Origin: Erysipelotrichaceae bacterium
Lineage (GTDB): Bacteria > Bacillota_I > Bacilli_A > Erysipelotrichales > Erysipelotrichaceae
Direction of reading: 5' to 3'
NCBI GenBank assembly: GCA_009773735.1
Contig: WSYG01000010.1
Location: forward strand, 1 to 64,000
Length of the DNA: 64,000 nucleotides
Every line of letters starts with the position of its first letter. Position 1 is the first letter of the stretch. A program made the translations under genes and the position numbers. Positions 41,373 through 51,200 of this stretch are shown piece by piece. Under the pieces are notes generated by a model. It made no database searches. It was not told the DNA's origin and worked only from the letters and a program-made list of their open reading frames with translations.

Positions 41373-42640
41373 GTTTGTTTCGCGAACAGGATTTCTTCAT
41401 CACAATGTGTGATGATACATTCTATTATAGCATGTAGTCCTAAAGCCTTGTCTTCAATACATACAGAATCATAAGCACTGCTATAACCATGAATACCCTT
41501 CTCATCGCTTGATTCTGTTAATACAGAGACCTTGGTTCCAATAAGTGAATTGAACCGATCTTTCTGAAGTTGTTTGGATAAATCCGTTAAAATATGTACG
41601 CGTTGTTTCTTTTCTTGATCAGATGCGACTTGCGGATAATGTTCTGCTTTGGTCATTTTCCTTACTGAAAATGGAAAAACATGTAAGAAACTAAACCCAA
41701 TTGACTTAATAAATTGAACTGTTTGATCAAATCTATCTTGAGTTTCGTTACTAAACCCTACAATCACATCGGTGCTGATGCTAATATCTGGTATTTCTTT
41801 TCTAATATGCTCAATGCGATTCCTGAATACCTCGCTGGTATACGGACGATTCATAAGTTTCAAGACTTCATCATCGCCAGATTGTAGAGAAATGTGTAAA
41901 TGACGAGCCATTCGATGATCATTTTTAATCAGTTGGATCAAACGATCATCTACTTCATTGATGTCGATGGAAGACAATCTAATGCGTTGAATGTGTGTTT
42001 CATCTAGAATATGTTGGATCAAATCGCTTAAATTGCTTTGAATATCGCTGCCATATTTACCTGTATGAATACCCGCTAAAACGATCTCCAAATGTTCTTT
42101 TTCAAGATGCTTGATCATTTTAATGACTTCTTCATGAGGAAGTGATCGTTCTCTTCCACGGGTATATGGAATGATACAATAGGAACAAAATTGATTGCAA
42201 CCATCTTGAACCTTGACAAAAGCACGTGTTTTATTTCTGAATGAAGTAATTGGAATGCTTTCGAAGTTTCGTGGCATATTGGTTTCAAATGGTGATGGTT
42301 GATCCATATTGTCAATCAAATTACCAAACTGATCTTTGTTTTTACTACCAATCAAAAGATCGATGTTGTATTTTTCTTTTAATTCATCGTGATTGCTTTG
42401 AACATAACATCCCACTACGACCAATTTAGCGGAAGGATTCATTTTTTTAGCTTGATGGATTTTCTGTCGGCTTTTAAAACTGGCCTGATTGGTTACCGTA
42501 CATGTATTCACAATGATGAGATCGCTGTCTTCAAAGTGCTTAACTTCTTGATACCCTTTTTGAGTTAAAACTTCTGAATAGTACTCTGATTCATACGCAT
42601 TGACTTTACACCCAAGCGTTACAATAGAAAAAGTCTTCAT
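41369..42640 (-). CDS. mtaB: tRNA (N6-L-threonylcarbamoyladenosine(37)-C2)-methylthiotransferase MtaB
   Basis: IVTLGCKVNAYESEYYSEVL; FVKVQDGCNQFCSYCIIPYTRGRERS. Confidence 0.93.
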   Translation of the reverse strand: MKTFSIVTLGCKVNAYESEYYSEVLTQKGYQEVKHFEDSDLIIVNTCTVTNQASFKSRQKIHQAKKMNPSAKLVVVGCYVQSNHDELKEKYNIDLLIGSKNKDQFGNLIDNMDQPSPFETNMPRNFESIPITSFRNKTRAFVKVQDGCNQFCSYCIIPYTRGRERSLPHEEVIKMIKHLEKEHLEIVLAGIHTGKYGSDIQSNLSDLIQHILDETHIQRIRLSSIDINEVDDRLIQLIKNDHRMARHLHISLQSGDDEVLKLMNRPYTSEVFRNRIEHIRKEIPDISISTDVIVGFSNETQDRFDQTVQFIKSIGFSFLHVFPFSVRKMTKAEHYPQVASDQEKKQRVHILTDLSKQLQKDRFNSLIGTKVSVLTESSDEKGIHGYSSAYDSVCIEDKALGLHAIIECIITHCDEEILFAKQT

Positions 42641-43416
42641 TTGACTTTCTTTCGTAATTTAATCAATGAATTCCTAACTTTTAAAGATATTATTTCAGAA
42701 TTTAGTAATTCATCCATCATTTCGACTTTATGTTCATTCGCATAATGATCCATGATGGATATGATTGAAACGTTATCTTCGTTGCGATAACCATAATCTT
42801 TTCGTAAAGGAAGTTTGATTAAGTTAAGGTCACTTCCCTTTTCTGTCAATCGATAGACCGTCTTTAAAGGATCATAATAAAAGACAACCGTGCTTTCATT
42901 TTTATCGATCACAGTAATATCTATGAATGCCCATGCATATGGATTGATCCCGTATGTTTGAGTAGGAATCATACGTTTTTTAAAGTTTTTATAAAGATTA
43001 AAGTATTGCTCAAGATCGAAAATATTCATTTCTTTATCATAAAGGGTATTTAAAAGTTGATCGAAGAAGGCAATCCAAATTATCGTTCCCTTTTTATCTG
43101 AAAATTTGCGACATCTTTGTTTGGTCTCACTCAATTTCATGTTGATCAGTTTGTTTTTTTCCTGATAACTTAAGGTAGGCCACAAATCAGTCAGTTCTTT
43201 TCTCTCACGTTCATAAGTATCTTCAAATCTTTTTTTATTGATCAACGATTCATATAGAATGGCCGCATTAAAAAAATCGAGTTCAGTCTTAATGTTTAGA
43301 AGTATATCTTGGCTTTCTTTGGCTGACTTTTTATAAAAACCAATCAGATATTTTGTCGCTTTATTTTTATGTACAGATAAAGCATCGCTATGGATGATCT
43401 TTTCTATTTTTTTCAT
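42637..43416 (-). CDS. Hypothetical protein inserted between rsmE and mtaB
   Basis: 260-aa ORF, 4-nt overlaps with both rsmE and mtaB; no motif recognised. Confidence 0.7.
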   Translation of the reverse strand: MKKIEKIIHSDALSVHKNKATKYLIGFYKKSAKESQDILLNIKTELDFFNAAILYESLINKKRFEDTYERERKELTDLWPTLSYQEKNKLINMKLSETKQRCRKFSDKKGTIIWIAFFDQLLNTLYDKEMNIFDLEQYFNLYKNFKKRMIPTQTYGINPYAWAFIDITVIDKNESTVVFYYDPLKTVYRLTEKGSDLNLIKLPLRKDYGYRNEDNVSIISIMDHYANEHKVEMMDELLNSEIISLKVRNSLIKLRKKVK

Positions 43417-44120
43417 ATTCCCAGACCACAATCAATCGTATTTATGGCGACCATCGCAGCTGTTTCTGCCCGATAGATACGAGATCCCAAACTTACACAT
43501 TTATAACCCAAAGATTCTATTTTCGTGATTTCATTCAAACTGATGCCGCCTTCTGGTCCGATGATGATCGAAACACTTTTGCATGGATTTAATGCATTTT
43601 TTAGTAAATGAGATGGATCTGCAACTTCATATGCCACAAAATTTAAGTCACTTTTATAGGACTCTAGGTCTTTTATAATAACAGGTTGTGTTAGTTCAGG
43701 AATATTTAAACGATGACACTGTTCAGCGGCTTCCTTTAAGATCGTTTTATATCGTTGAAGTTTGTTGGAGTCTTGTTCCCACTTAACGACATTTCTTTCC
43801 ATGATCAAGGGAACGATACGATGAACTCCTAATTCTGTGGCTTTCTGTAAGACGAGTTCAAATTTTTCTTTACGAATCAATGCTTGTATCAAAGTCACTT
43901 CTATACGTTGTACAGGACAATCAACAACCCGCTCTATGATCGCACTTACAGAATCTTTCTCAATCACCATCTTCCCTACGACCATCACTTGGGTATTGGA
44001 TAGTAAAATCTCTTCATCCGTGTGAAGTTTTAAGACTTTCGTGATTTGATGCTGGATCTCTTTGTCAAAGGATACCTTTGATTTAAGTTCGAGCGATGAA
44101 TTAATGAAGAATTGATGCAT
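43413..44120 (-). CDS. rsmE: 16S rRNA (uracil(1498)-N3)-methyltransferase
   Basis: LIQALIRKEKFELVLQKATELGVHRIVPL; IIGPEGGISLNEI; LGSRIYRAETAAMVAI. Confidence 0.94.
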   Translation of the reverse strand: MHQFFINSSLELKSKVSFDKEIQHQITKVLKLHTDEEILLSNTQVMVVGKMVIEKDSVSAIIERVVDCPVQRIEVTLIQALIRKEKFELVLQKATELGVHRIVPLIMERNVVKWEQDSNKLQRYKTILKEAAEQCHRLNIPELTQPVIIKDLESYKSDLNFVAYEVADPSHLLKNALNPCKSVSIIIGPEGGISLNEITKIESLGYKCVSLGSRIYRAETAAMVAINTIDCGLGI

Positions 44121-44848
44121 TATTCACTCTTCCCTTCATTGGCCAACATCCTTAGTTGTTTAACCTCATAGGGCTTCAGTGTGCGATATTCACCCACATG
44201 TAAGTCCTTTACTTCAATAAACCCAAAACGAGCTCTATGGAGCCTTAAAACAGTCAATCCAAAGGATTCTACCATTCTTTTGATCTGTCTGTTCTTACCT
44301 TCAAACAAAGTGATCGTAAAGTCAGTTTCTTGTTTAGAAAGATCTTTATGTGTGATAACGACTTTGGTCGGTAAGGTCATGACTCCATCTAAATCTATGC
44401 CTTGTTCAAGGGCTTTGATGTGAGTTAGGGTTAAGATGCCGTTGATTTTAACTTCATATAATTTTTTAAGATGATATCGCGGATGAGTCAATTCATTGGA
44501 GAATGTCCCATCATTGGTCAATATCAATGCTCCTGTTGTATCATAATCAAGTCTACCAACAGGAAAGATACGTTCTGTTGATTCAATTAAATCGATTACA
44601 GTTGTTCTACCTCGATCATCCGTAACTGAACTCAACACTTTCTTTGGTTTATTGATGAGAAAATAGACCTTGTTTTCACCAGCAAGTTTCTTACCTTCAT
44701 AGGTGACCTCACTGCCCTTTTTTACGATAAAACCCATTTCGGTGATGGTTTGACCATCGACTTGGATCTTACCAGCTTTGATCAAATCTTCGGCTTTTCT
44801 GCGCGAGGTAATGCCTGCTTTAGCGATGATTTTCTGTAATCTTTCCAT
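44120..44848 (-). CDS. rluB: Ribosomal large subunit pseudouridine synthase (RluB-type)
   Basis: ERLQKIIAKAGITSRRKAEDLIKAGKIQVDGQTI; FPVGRLDYDTTGALILTNDG. Confidence 0.93.
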   Translation of the reverse strand: MERLQKIIAKAGITSRRKAEDLIKAGKIQVDGQTITEMGFIVKKGSEVTYEGKKLAGENKVYFLINKPKKVLSSVTDDRGRTTVIDLIESTERIFPVGRLDYDTTGALILTNDGTFSNELTHPRYHLKKLYEVKINGILTLTHIKALEQGIDLDGVMTLPTKVVITHKDLSKQETDFTITLFEGKNRQIKRMVESFGLTVLRLHRARFGFIEVKDLHVGEYRTLKPYEVKQLRMLANEGKSE

Positions 44849-44849
44849 T

Positions 44850-45395
44850 TTATTCGAACAATTGGCTTTCTTCAGTGCTGTCTTCGTAATTGGGAAGATG
44901 AGGCAATTCATCTAAGCTCATCAGTTTAAACAAATCTAAGAATGACTCTGTGACACTATATAAGATTGGTTTCCCTACCGTTTCAGCTCTTCCAGTTTCG
45001 GTGATCAAATCCATGGCAGCTAATTTTTTTAACATCAATTCACAGCCAACCCCACGTATTTCTTCAATTTCAATGCGTGTGATCGGTTGTTTGTAGGCGA
45101 TGATGGCCAATGTTTCTAAAGCAGATTGAGAAAGTGATCTCGTTTTGGATAAAGTCAAAATACGTTCGATGTAGGAACGGATATAAGGTTTGGTGATGAA
45201 TTTGTATTTGTCACTAAAGACGACCAGTTCCATACCACGATCATCATGTTTATAATGGGTAATCAATTCATCCAAAAGGATCTTTATCAGATCTGCCGGA
45301 TAATCAATGGCAATAGATAATTGTTCCAGCGTAATCCCATCTTCACCAAAGACGAAGATGATTCCTTCTAAGATAGATTTATTCGGGTTTTCCAT
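44850..45395 (-). CDS. scpB: Segregation and condensation protein B
   Basis: SQSALETLAIIAYKQPITRIEIEEIRGV. Confidence 0.95.
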   Translation of the reverse strand: MENPNKSILEGIIFVFGEDGITLEQLSIAIDYPADLIKILLDELITHYKHDDRGMELVVFSDKYKFITKPYIRSYIERILTLSKTRSLSQSALETLAIIAYKQPITRIEIEEIRGVGCELMLKKLAAMDLITETGRAETVGKPILYSVTESFLDLFKLMSLDELPHLPNYEDSTEESQLFE

Positions 45396-46125
45396 ACTTT
45401 TCCCCCAATTTCAAGGTGATTTTTTGATCAGATACAGATTCAATACCTAAGATACCTTGCCTGACAAGTTCTAAGATCGCTAAGAAACTTACGATGAACA
45501 AATTCAAAGATCCGATGTCTTTGATGAAATCTTCAAAATCATACAACATTTGATCGGCAGAGATCATATGGTACAACTGATCCATTCTGTCTTCAAGTGA
45601 TATCTCATTTTTGGTAAATTGAACTTGTGATGGATGAGACAAATGAAACCGAGCAATGCATTTCTCCATGGCTTTTATGAGCTCATAGACATCGGATTCA
45701 TAATAATGATATTGATCATCGATTTCATTGAGATACAAACTGTCTGATGGTTTATCCATTTGCAGTTGGCGTTCTTCAAAGCGAACTTGAAGTTTTTGGG
45801 TAATGTCTTTAAACTTCTGATACTCGATCAAGCGACGTACCAATTCATCTTTGGTGTCTTTTTCATAATCCGCAACATCAAGACCAAGATCACTGACCGG
45901 TAAACACTTTTTAGATTTATATTCAATCAACGTCGCTAATTCTACCAGATATTCACTAGCAATTTCAAGTTGTGTTGTTTCAAGACCATGAATGAAATCA
46001 ATGTATTGATCGATCAAGACATCGACTTCCAAGTTAAAAAGATCAAGTTTCTTTTCCTTAATCAGATGTAGCATTAAATCTAATGGACCTTCGAACTGAT
46101 CCAGATCAACTTGAAAACGAACCAT
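45379..46125 (-). CDS. scpA: Segregation and condensation protein A
   Basis: FEGPLDLMLHLIKEKKLDLFNLEV...YLVELATLIEYKSKKCLP. Confidence 0.95.
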   Translation of the reverse strand: MVRFQVDLDQFEGPLDLMLHLIKEKKLDLFNLEVDVLIDQYIDFIHGLETTQLEIASEYLVELATLIEYKSKKCLPVSDLGLDVADYEKDTKDELVRRLIEYQKFKDITQKLQVRFEERQLQMDKPSDSLYLNEIDDQYHYYESDVYELIKAMEKCIARFHLSHPSQVQFTKNEISLEDRMDQLYHMISADQMLYDFEDFIKDIGSLNLFIVSFLAILELVRQGILGIESVSDQKITLKLGEKYGKPE

Positions 46126-46133
46126 GCTTAAGC

Positions 46134-47432
46134 CTACAAACGATCATAGATCAAAGAAACTTTATCGATCGGTTGGTCGCTTAATACAAATGCTTCCTTA
46201 AATTCATGAATCCAATCTTGTTTCAATTCTGTATCGTGATGAATTGTGCCTAATGAGTCTCCGACATCAACGAAATCACCTGTTTTTTTATTTAAAACAA
46301 ATCCAACTGCAGGATTGACAACATCCACTTTGGTGGCTCTACCAGCTCCTAAAACCATGGCTAAATGCCCCAATTTTGTGGTATGCATGGATGAGATATA
46401 TCCTCTTTGATCAGATTTGATGTCTGTAAGGTGTAACGAATGTGGTAAAAGATCAGGATTTAGGATTTGATCAGGATCTCCGCCTTGGGCTTTAACCATT
46501 TCGATAAATTTAGAAATGGCTTGACCATTATGAAGTTGTTTAATCAAAGCTGCTTCAGCAAGATCTAAATCATCAAATATTTTTGCTTGAATAAGCATGA
46601 CTGCTCCTGCTTTAACGCATAATTCGGTTAAATCAGCAGGACCTTTTCCATTTAATGTCGCAATGGCTTCTTTGACCTCCAAAGCATTCCCAACGGCATT
46701 ACCTAAAGGTAAATTCATGTCTGTAATTAGAGCTCTTACATCGCGTTTCATCATAACCCCGATATCGATCATGGCTTTGGTTAAGATCAGTGCTTGTTGA
46801 GGAGTATCCATAAATGCACCATCACCATATTTAACATCCAGTAAGATCGTATCGGCTCCTGATGCTAGCTTTTTTGACATGATTGAAGATGCGATCAATG
46901 GGATCGAAGGGACAGTACCTGTTACATCGCGTAAAGCATATAATTTTTTATCAGCAGGTACCAAATTTCCACTTTGTCCAACGATAGCAACACCGATGCT
47001 ATCGACTTGTTTGATGAAATCTTCTTTAGAAATAGCGACATTGTATCCTTTGATGGATTCAAGTTTATCGACCGTGCCACCCGTATGACCTAGACCTCTA
47101 CCACTCATCTTGGCTACTTTTGCGCCTAAGGAAGCCACCAATGGTCCCAAAACCAATGAGGTCTTATCGCCTACCCCACCGGTACTGTGTTTATCAACTT
47201 TAATGCCTTTGATGTCGGATAGATCTAGGATATCTCCACTGTTCATCATCGCTAAAGTCAAAGAGGTCGTTTCAGCAGCATTCATACCTTTAAATATAAT
47301 GGCCATCAATAAAGCAGACACCTGATAATCAGGAATGGTTCCTGCCACAAAACCATCGATCCAAAACTTAATTTCTTCCTCGTTTAATTCGAAACCTTCT
47401 CTCTTCTTTTCGATTAGATCTAGAAATCTCAT
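46134..47432 (-). CDS. pdp: Pyrimidine-nucleoside phosphorylase
   Basis: VDKHSTGGVGDKTSLVLGPLVASLGAKVAKMSGRGLGHTGGTVDKLES. Confidence 0.95.
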   Translation of the reverse strand: MRFLDLIEKKREGFELNEEEIKFWIDGFVAGTIPDYQVSALLMAIIFKGMNAAETTSLTLAMMNSGDILDLSDIKGIKVDKHSTGGVGDKTSLVLGPLVASLGAKVAKMSGRGLGHTGGTVDKLESIKGYNVAISKEDFIKQVDSIGVAIVGQSGNLVPADKKLYALRDVTGTVPSIPLIASSIMSKKLASGADTILLDVKYGDGAFMDTPQQALILTKAMIDIGVMMKRDVRALITDMNLPLGNAVGNALEVKEAIATLNGKGPADLTELCVKAGAVMLIQAKIFDDLDLAEAALIKQLHNGQAISKFIEMVKAQGGDPDQILNPDLLPHSLHLTDIKSDQRGYISSMHTTKLGHLAMVLGAGRATKVDVVNPAVGFVLNKKTGDFVDVGDSLGTIHHDTELKQDWIHEFKEAFVLSDQPIDKVSLIYDRL

Positions 47433-47433
47433 G

Positions 47434-48084
47434 TTATTCTCCTTGGTTCAGTTCACTATTGAGTCTGTTTTCTATTTCTTTTAGCGTATCCTCTGCACTA
47501 TATAAACCATACTCCTCAAAATGTAGAGGTGTACAATAAGCTACTGTTATTTTTTGATAACCAAATTTCATCAAAGCACTTACGTTCTTTATGGCTACTG
47601 GGATAATGGCAGTTTTACTTAAGTAAGCTGCATTCAATAAACTAACATCTGTTTGATTATCCTCATGAATAAACACATGATAGTTGCGTTTCTTGATTAA
47701 ACCTTGGCTCATTAAGATCAAATCATCTTCTTTGGTAACTAAATCGAATCTGATGGATTCTAATAAATTTAGAAAAGCTGTCATATACGGCAGTCTTTCT
47801 TTTAGATCAATAAAGAAACTAAATATAAGAGGTTGAGACGCTAAAATAACCAAGCCATCATACTTATCACCATGTTTAGAAATAAACGTATAGCCATCTT
47901 CTAAAGGGATGAGATGGGTATTTTTAACCTCAAGATGTACAGCTGCATTACGAATGATAAAATTAGCCCATATTTTCGAGATTTGATGTTTATCAGCGAG
48001 ATCTAGATGTCGTGAATGAAGTCTTGAGAAAAACATGGTTGGATAAACGAAGATCATTTTAATAAAAATAAAGAATCGCTTCAT
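47434..48084 (-). CDS. PlsC-like lysophospholipid acyltransferase family protein (divergent)
   Basis: HX4D-like motif HGDKYD; VFIHEDNQTD in place of the usual FPEGTRS block. Confidence 0.55.
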   Translation of the reverse strand: MKRFFIFIKMIFVYPTMFFSRLHSRHLDLADKHQISKIWANFIIRNAAVHLEVKNTHLIPLEDGYTFISKHGDKYDGLVILASQPLIFSFFIDLKERLPYMTAFLNLLESIRFDLVTKEDDLILMSQGLIKKRNYHVFIHEDNQTDVSLLNAAYLSKTAIIPVAIKNVSALMKFGYQKITVAYCTPLHFEEYGLYSAEDTLKEIENRLNSELNQGE

Positions 48085-48086
48085 TT

Positions 48087-48551
48087 TTAGATCCTCACAT
48101 ATCTCTTTTGAATAAAACCATCATAAGCCACTTCTGTACTCAACTTAAATGAATCTTGGTTGAATTTCGGAAAAAAGGTATCACATGAATAATCACCAAA
48201 TACTTCAGAGATAATCATTTCATCGACATAATCCAAAGCAATCTCATACAGACTTGCTCCACCGATTACAAAAACAACATCTTTTGATGCACGTTTTGAT
48301 TCAAAAAAAGCATTGACGTCATGAATCAATATGACATTTTCATAAGGTAATTCGTTTTTGTGGGTAACAACGTAATTCGTTCGTCCTGGTAGTGCTTTTC
48401 CAATGCTTTCCAAAGTCTTTCTGCCCATGATGATGCCATGACCTAAAGTGATCCGCTTAAATTCTTTCAGATCTTCTTTGTTGGTCCAAGGCAACTTGTT
48501 GTTGATACCAATCCCATTGTTACGATCCACTGCAACGATCAGTTTAAGCAT
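48087..48551 (-). CDS. folA: Dihydrofolate reductase
   Basis: IVAVDRNNGIGINNKLPWTNKEDLKEFKRITLGHGIIMGRKTLESIGKALPGRTNYVVT. Confidence 0.96.
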   Translation of the reverse strand: MLKLIVAVDRNNGIGINNKLPWTNKEDLKEFKRITLGHGIIMGRKTLESIGKALPGRTNYVVTHKNELPYENVILIHDVNAFFESKRASKDVVFVIGGASLYEIALDYVDEMIISEVFGDYSCDTFFPKFNQDSFKLSTEVAYDGFIQKRYVRI

Positions 48552-49423
48552 TACACACTAACCTTTGCTGGAATCAGAGGATCTGGATCATAGTTTAAAA
48601 GTTCAATATCTTCATATTTAAAATCATATATGGATTTAATTTCTGGGTTTAATCTTAAGGTTGGTAATGTTTTTGGAGATCTTGAAAGTTGCGTTTTGAC
48701 TTGCTCAAGATGATCGAGATAGATGTGAACATCACCCATGGTATGCACAAAATCCTTGGCTTCATAACCGCAAACTTGAGCAATCATATGGGTCAATAAG
48801 GCATACGATGCGATATTAAATGGAACACCTAGGAACACATCAGCACTACGTTGGTACAATTGACATGAGAGATACTTACGATCAGCAGACACATAAAACT
48901 GCATTAATAAATGACACGGCGGTAATGCCATGTTTGTCAGCTCTGCTGGATTCCATGCACTTAAAATATGTCGTCTAGAAAACGGATTCTTTTTAAGTTG
49001 TTCGATCAGAACACTTAATTGATCGACACCGTTAAAATTACGCCACTGTTTCCCATAAACAGGACCTAAATCGCCATACTTCAACGCAAACGTTTCATCT
49101 GCTTTTATCTTAGATATAAACTCATCCAAAGTTTCACCATTATACGCATTAGATTTTCTGAATTTATCATACGGCCAATCATTCCATATCCGAACCCCAT
49201 TTAAAACCAAAGGGCGAATATTTGTATTCCCTGTAATAAACCATAATAACTCATGAACAACCGACTTGAAATGGACTTTCTTCGTCGTTAAAAGAGGAAA
49301 ACCTTTTCTTAGATCAACTTTGAATTGATATCCAAATTCTGAAATCGTTCCTGTTGATGTTCGATCTTGACGTTGTTCCCCATGATCCAAAATATGTCGC
49401 AATAAAGTGTGATACTCTTTCAT
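48551..49423 (-). CDS. thyA: Thymidylate synthase ThyA
   Basis: [72 protein letters not shown]. Confidence 0.97.
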   Translation of the reverse strand: MKEYHTLLRHILDHGEQRQDRTSTGTISEFGYQFKVDLRKGFPLLTTKKVHFKSVVHELLWFITGNTNIRPLVLNGVRIWNDWPYDKFRKSNAYNGETLDEFISKIKADETFALKYGDLGPVYGKQWRNFNGVDQLSVLIEQLKKNPFSRRHILSAWNPAELTNMALPPCHLLMQFYVSADRKYLSCQLYQRSADVFLGVPFNIASYALLTHMIAQVCGYEAKDFVHTMGDVHIYLDHLEQVKTQLSRSPKTLPTLRLNPEIKSIYDFKYEDIELLNYDPDPLIPAKVSV

Positions 49424-49464
49424 AAGAACCTCTCAATTATTATACAACAAAAAGTCATACAAAA

Positions 49465-49483
49465 AGAAACGCAGAACGTTTCT
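49465..49483 (-). terminator. Terminator overlapping ssb stop
   Basis: Minus strand AGAAACGTTCTGCGTTTCTTTTTG. Confidence 0.75.
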
Positions 49484-49802
49484 ATTTTGTAGTTAAGAAT
49501 GAGACCTTTTCCGCAATGACTTCACAATAATGAAATGGCCTATTTTCTTTGGTATCAAAAGCATTGGCTTGTAAACGACCTTTGATTCCTACCAATGATC
49601 CAACAGCACATTGTTCAATGGCGCTTTCTGCGATACCTCTCCATAGCGTACATTGAATCTGATCAGTTTCATACTCCCCTTGCGAGTTTTTGAAATTGCG
49701 ATCTACTTCTACCAATAGCTCTGCAAGCTTTATTCCAGCAGCAGTTTCCTTGATTTCAGGAAGTTTTAAGACTTTACCTACAATGACGACTTGATTTAGC
49801 AT
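49482..49802 (-). CDS. Single-stranded DNA-binding protein, short form without acidic C-terminal tail
   Basis: OB-fold MLNQVVIVGKVLKLPEIKETAAGIKLAELLVEVDRNFKNSQGEYETDQIQCTLWRGIAESA; GGAGG SD before 49802; ends ...VSFLTTK. Confidence 0.85.
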   Translation of the reverse strand: MLNQVVIVGKVLKLPEIKETAAGIKLAELLVEVDRNFKNSQGEYETDQIQCTLWRGIAESAIEQCAVGSLVGIKGRLQANAFDTKENRPFHYCEVIAEKVSFLTTK

Positions 49803-49893
49803 GATTGCCTCCTGCAAAACAGTTTGACATTGTTATCTTGTTTACTCAAATCGCTGAATTTGCCACTATTTTGGTTATGTTTACCAGTTTGTC

Positions 49894-51198
49894 CTAGTCG
49901 TTTGTGTCATTTTGACCAGTTTGGCTTTTTTCAACAATAACGATAGCTTTGTGTTGTGTATCGAGCATGTTTTTTACTTTGTAAACATCTGATGCATTTA
50001 GATTATTGATGATCTCGATGGTATCTTCTAGTCTAAGTGATGAAAAATAACTACGGATATAGTGAATGGCATAATCATCTTGATCATCCAATAAACGATA
50101 TGCATATGAGAGATAGCGTCGTTTCAATTGTCTAAGATAAGGCAATAATGGAGTAATATCCGTTTTTAGAGTGGATTCAATCAATTCAATAAATGTGTCT
50201 CTGTTCTCAGTTTCACCATAAAACATGACATACCAATAATCCTTATTGATTTCAACGTCGTAACCAAAATAGTCATGGATGATATCGTTTTTGATCCAGT
50301 TTTCATAATCTGGATTTATGCTCGTAAAGAGAAGTTCTAAATAAATTCTAAGTTGCCACTCCAAGTTAGCCCGGTCATAATCACTTAGATTTTGAGTTTT
50401 AAGTTTAAATGAATATGTTAATTTAGATGATTGGATATCCATAGACACGATCTTTAAAGTTGTAGCGACAGATTCGGGTTCAATGACCTCAACATCGCTG
50501 AGTTGAATATGAGGTGCAAATGTTTTATTGTCTTGGTTTTCCATTGCGATGGCACATAAAAGTTCAGGATCCATAGAACTTACTATGACCAAAAGTGCAT
50601 TCTTAGGATGATAATTGAGCTTGAAACATAAATCAAGTTCTTCTTTGGTGATCGCGTTGACACTCTCTTCTGATCCACCGATATCAAACTTGATGGGATG
50701 TTGACTATAAAGGGCTTGAAGTGTTTCAAACATCAATCTTGATTCTGGCATTTGATGATATGAACGAAGTTCTTGAATGATGATTTGTTTTTCCTTCTCA
50801 ACAGATTCTGCTGTAATGTTGAACTCTTGAACAAAGTCGAGTAATAAATCTAGAGGTTCTTTAATGTCTAGAGAGGTCGTATTAAAGTAATAGACAGTTT
50901 CATTAGCCGAAGTAAACGCATTTACATTGCAGGATAACATACTAAAACGTTCCATAACATCCAAACCCTTGTGATTTTCAAACAGCTTGTGTTCTAAAAA
51001 ATGAGCTGCTCCTGGATTGAATGGATATTGATTCCCCTGCTTATCCTTTTGAATCAAGTTAAGTGCACCATAAGGAAAAGCCAAATATGCAGAAGTCGTA
51101 ACATTCTTGATCTTATGTAAAACAGCTATATTTAAACCATTTTCTAAAGTTTCTAGATAAATCGTTTCATTCAATTGTTCGTTATAATAACTTTTCAT
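49894..51198 (-). CDS. M16 family metallopeptidase, catalytic-type subunit (YmfH-like)
   Basis: PGAAHFLEHKLFE (HxxEH) and downstream Glu-rich helix; start at MKSYYNEQ. Confidence 0.88.
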   Translation of the reverse strand: MKSYYNEQLNETIYLETLENGLNIAVLHKIKNVTTSAYLAFPYGALNLIQKDKQGNQYPFNPGAAHFLEHKLFENHKGLDVMERFSMLSCNVNAFTSANETVYYFNTTSLDIKEPLDLLLDFVQEFNITAESVEKEKQIIIQELRSYHQMPESRLMFETLQALYSQHPIKFDIGGSEESVNAITKEELDLCFKLNYHPKNALLVIVSSMDPELLCAIAMENQDNKTFAPHIQLSDVEVIEPESVATTLKIVSMDIQSSKLTYSFKLKTQNLSDYDRANLEWQLRIYLELLFTSINPDYENWIKNDIIHDYFGYDVEINKDYWYVMFYGETENRDTFIELIESTLKTDITPLLPYLRQLKRRYLSYAYRLLDDQDDYAIHYIRSYFSSLRLEDTIEIINNLNASDVYKVKNMLDTQHKAIVIVEKSQTGQNDTND

Positions 51199-51200
51199 GT

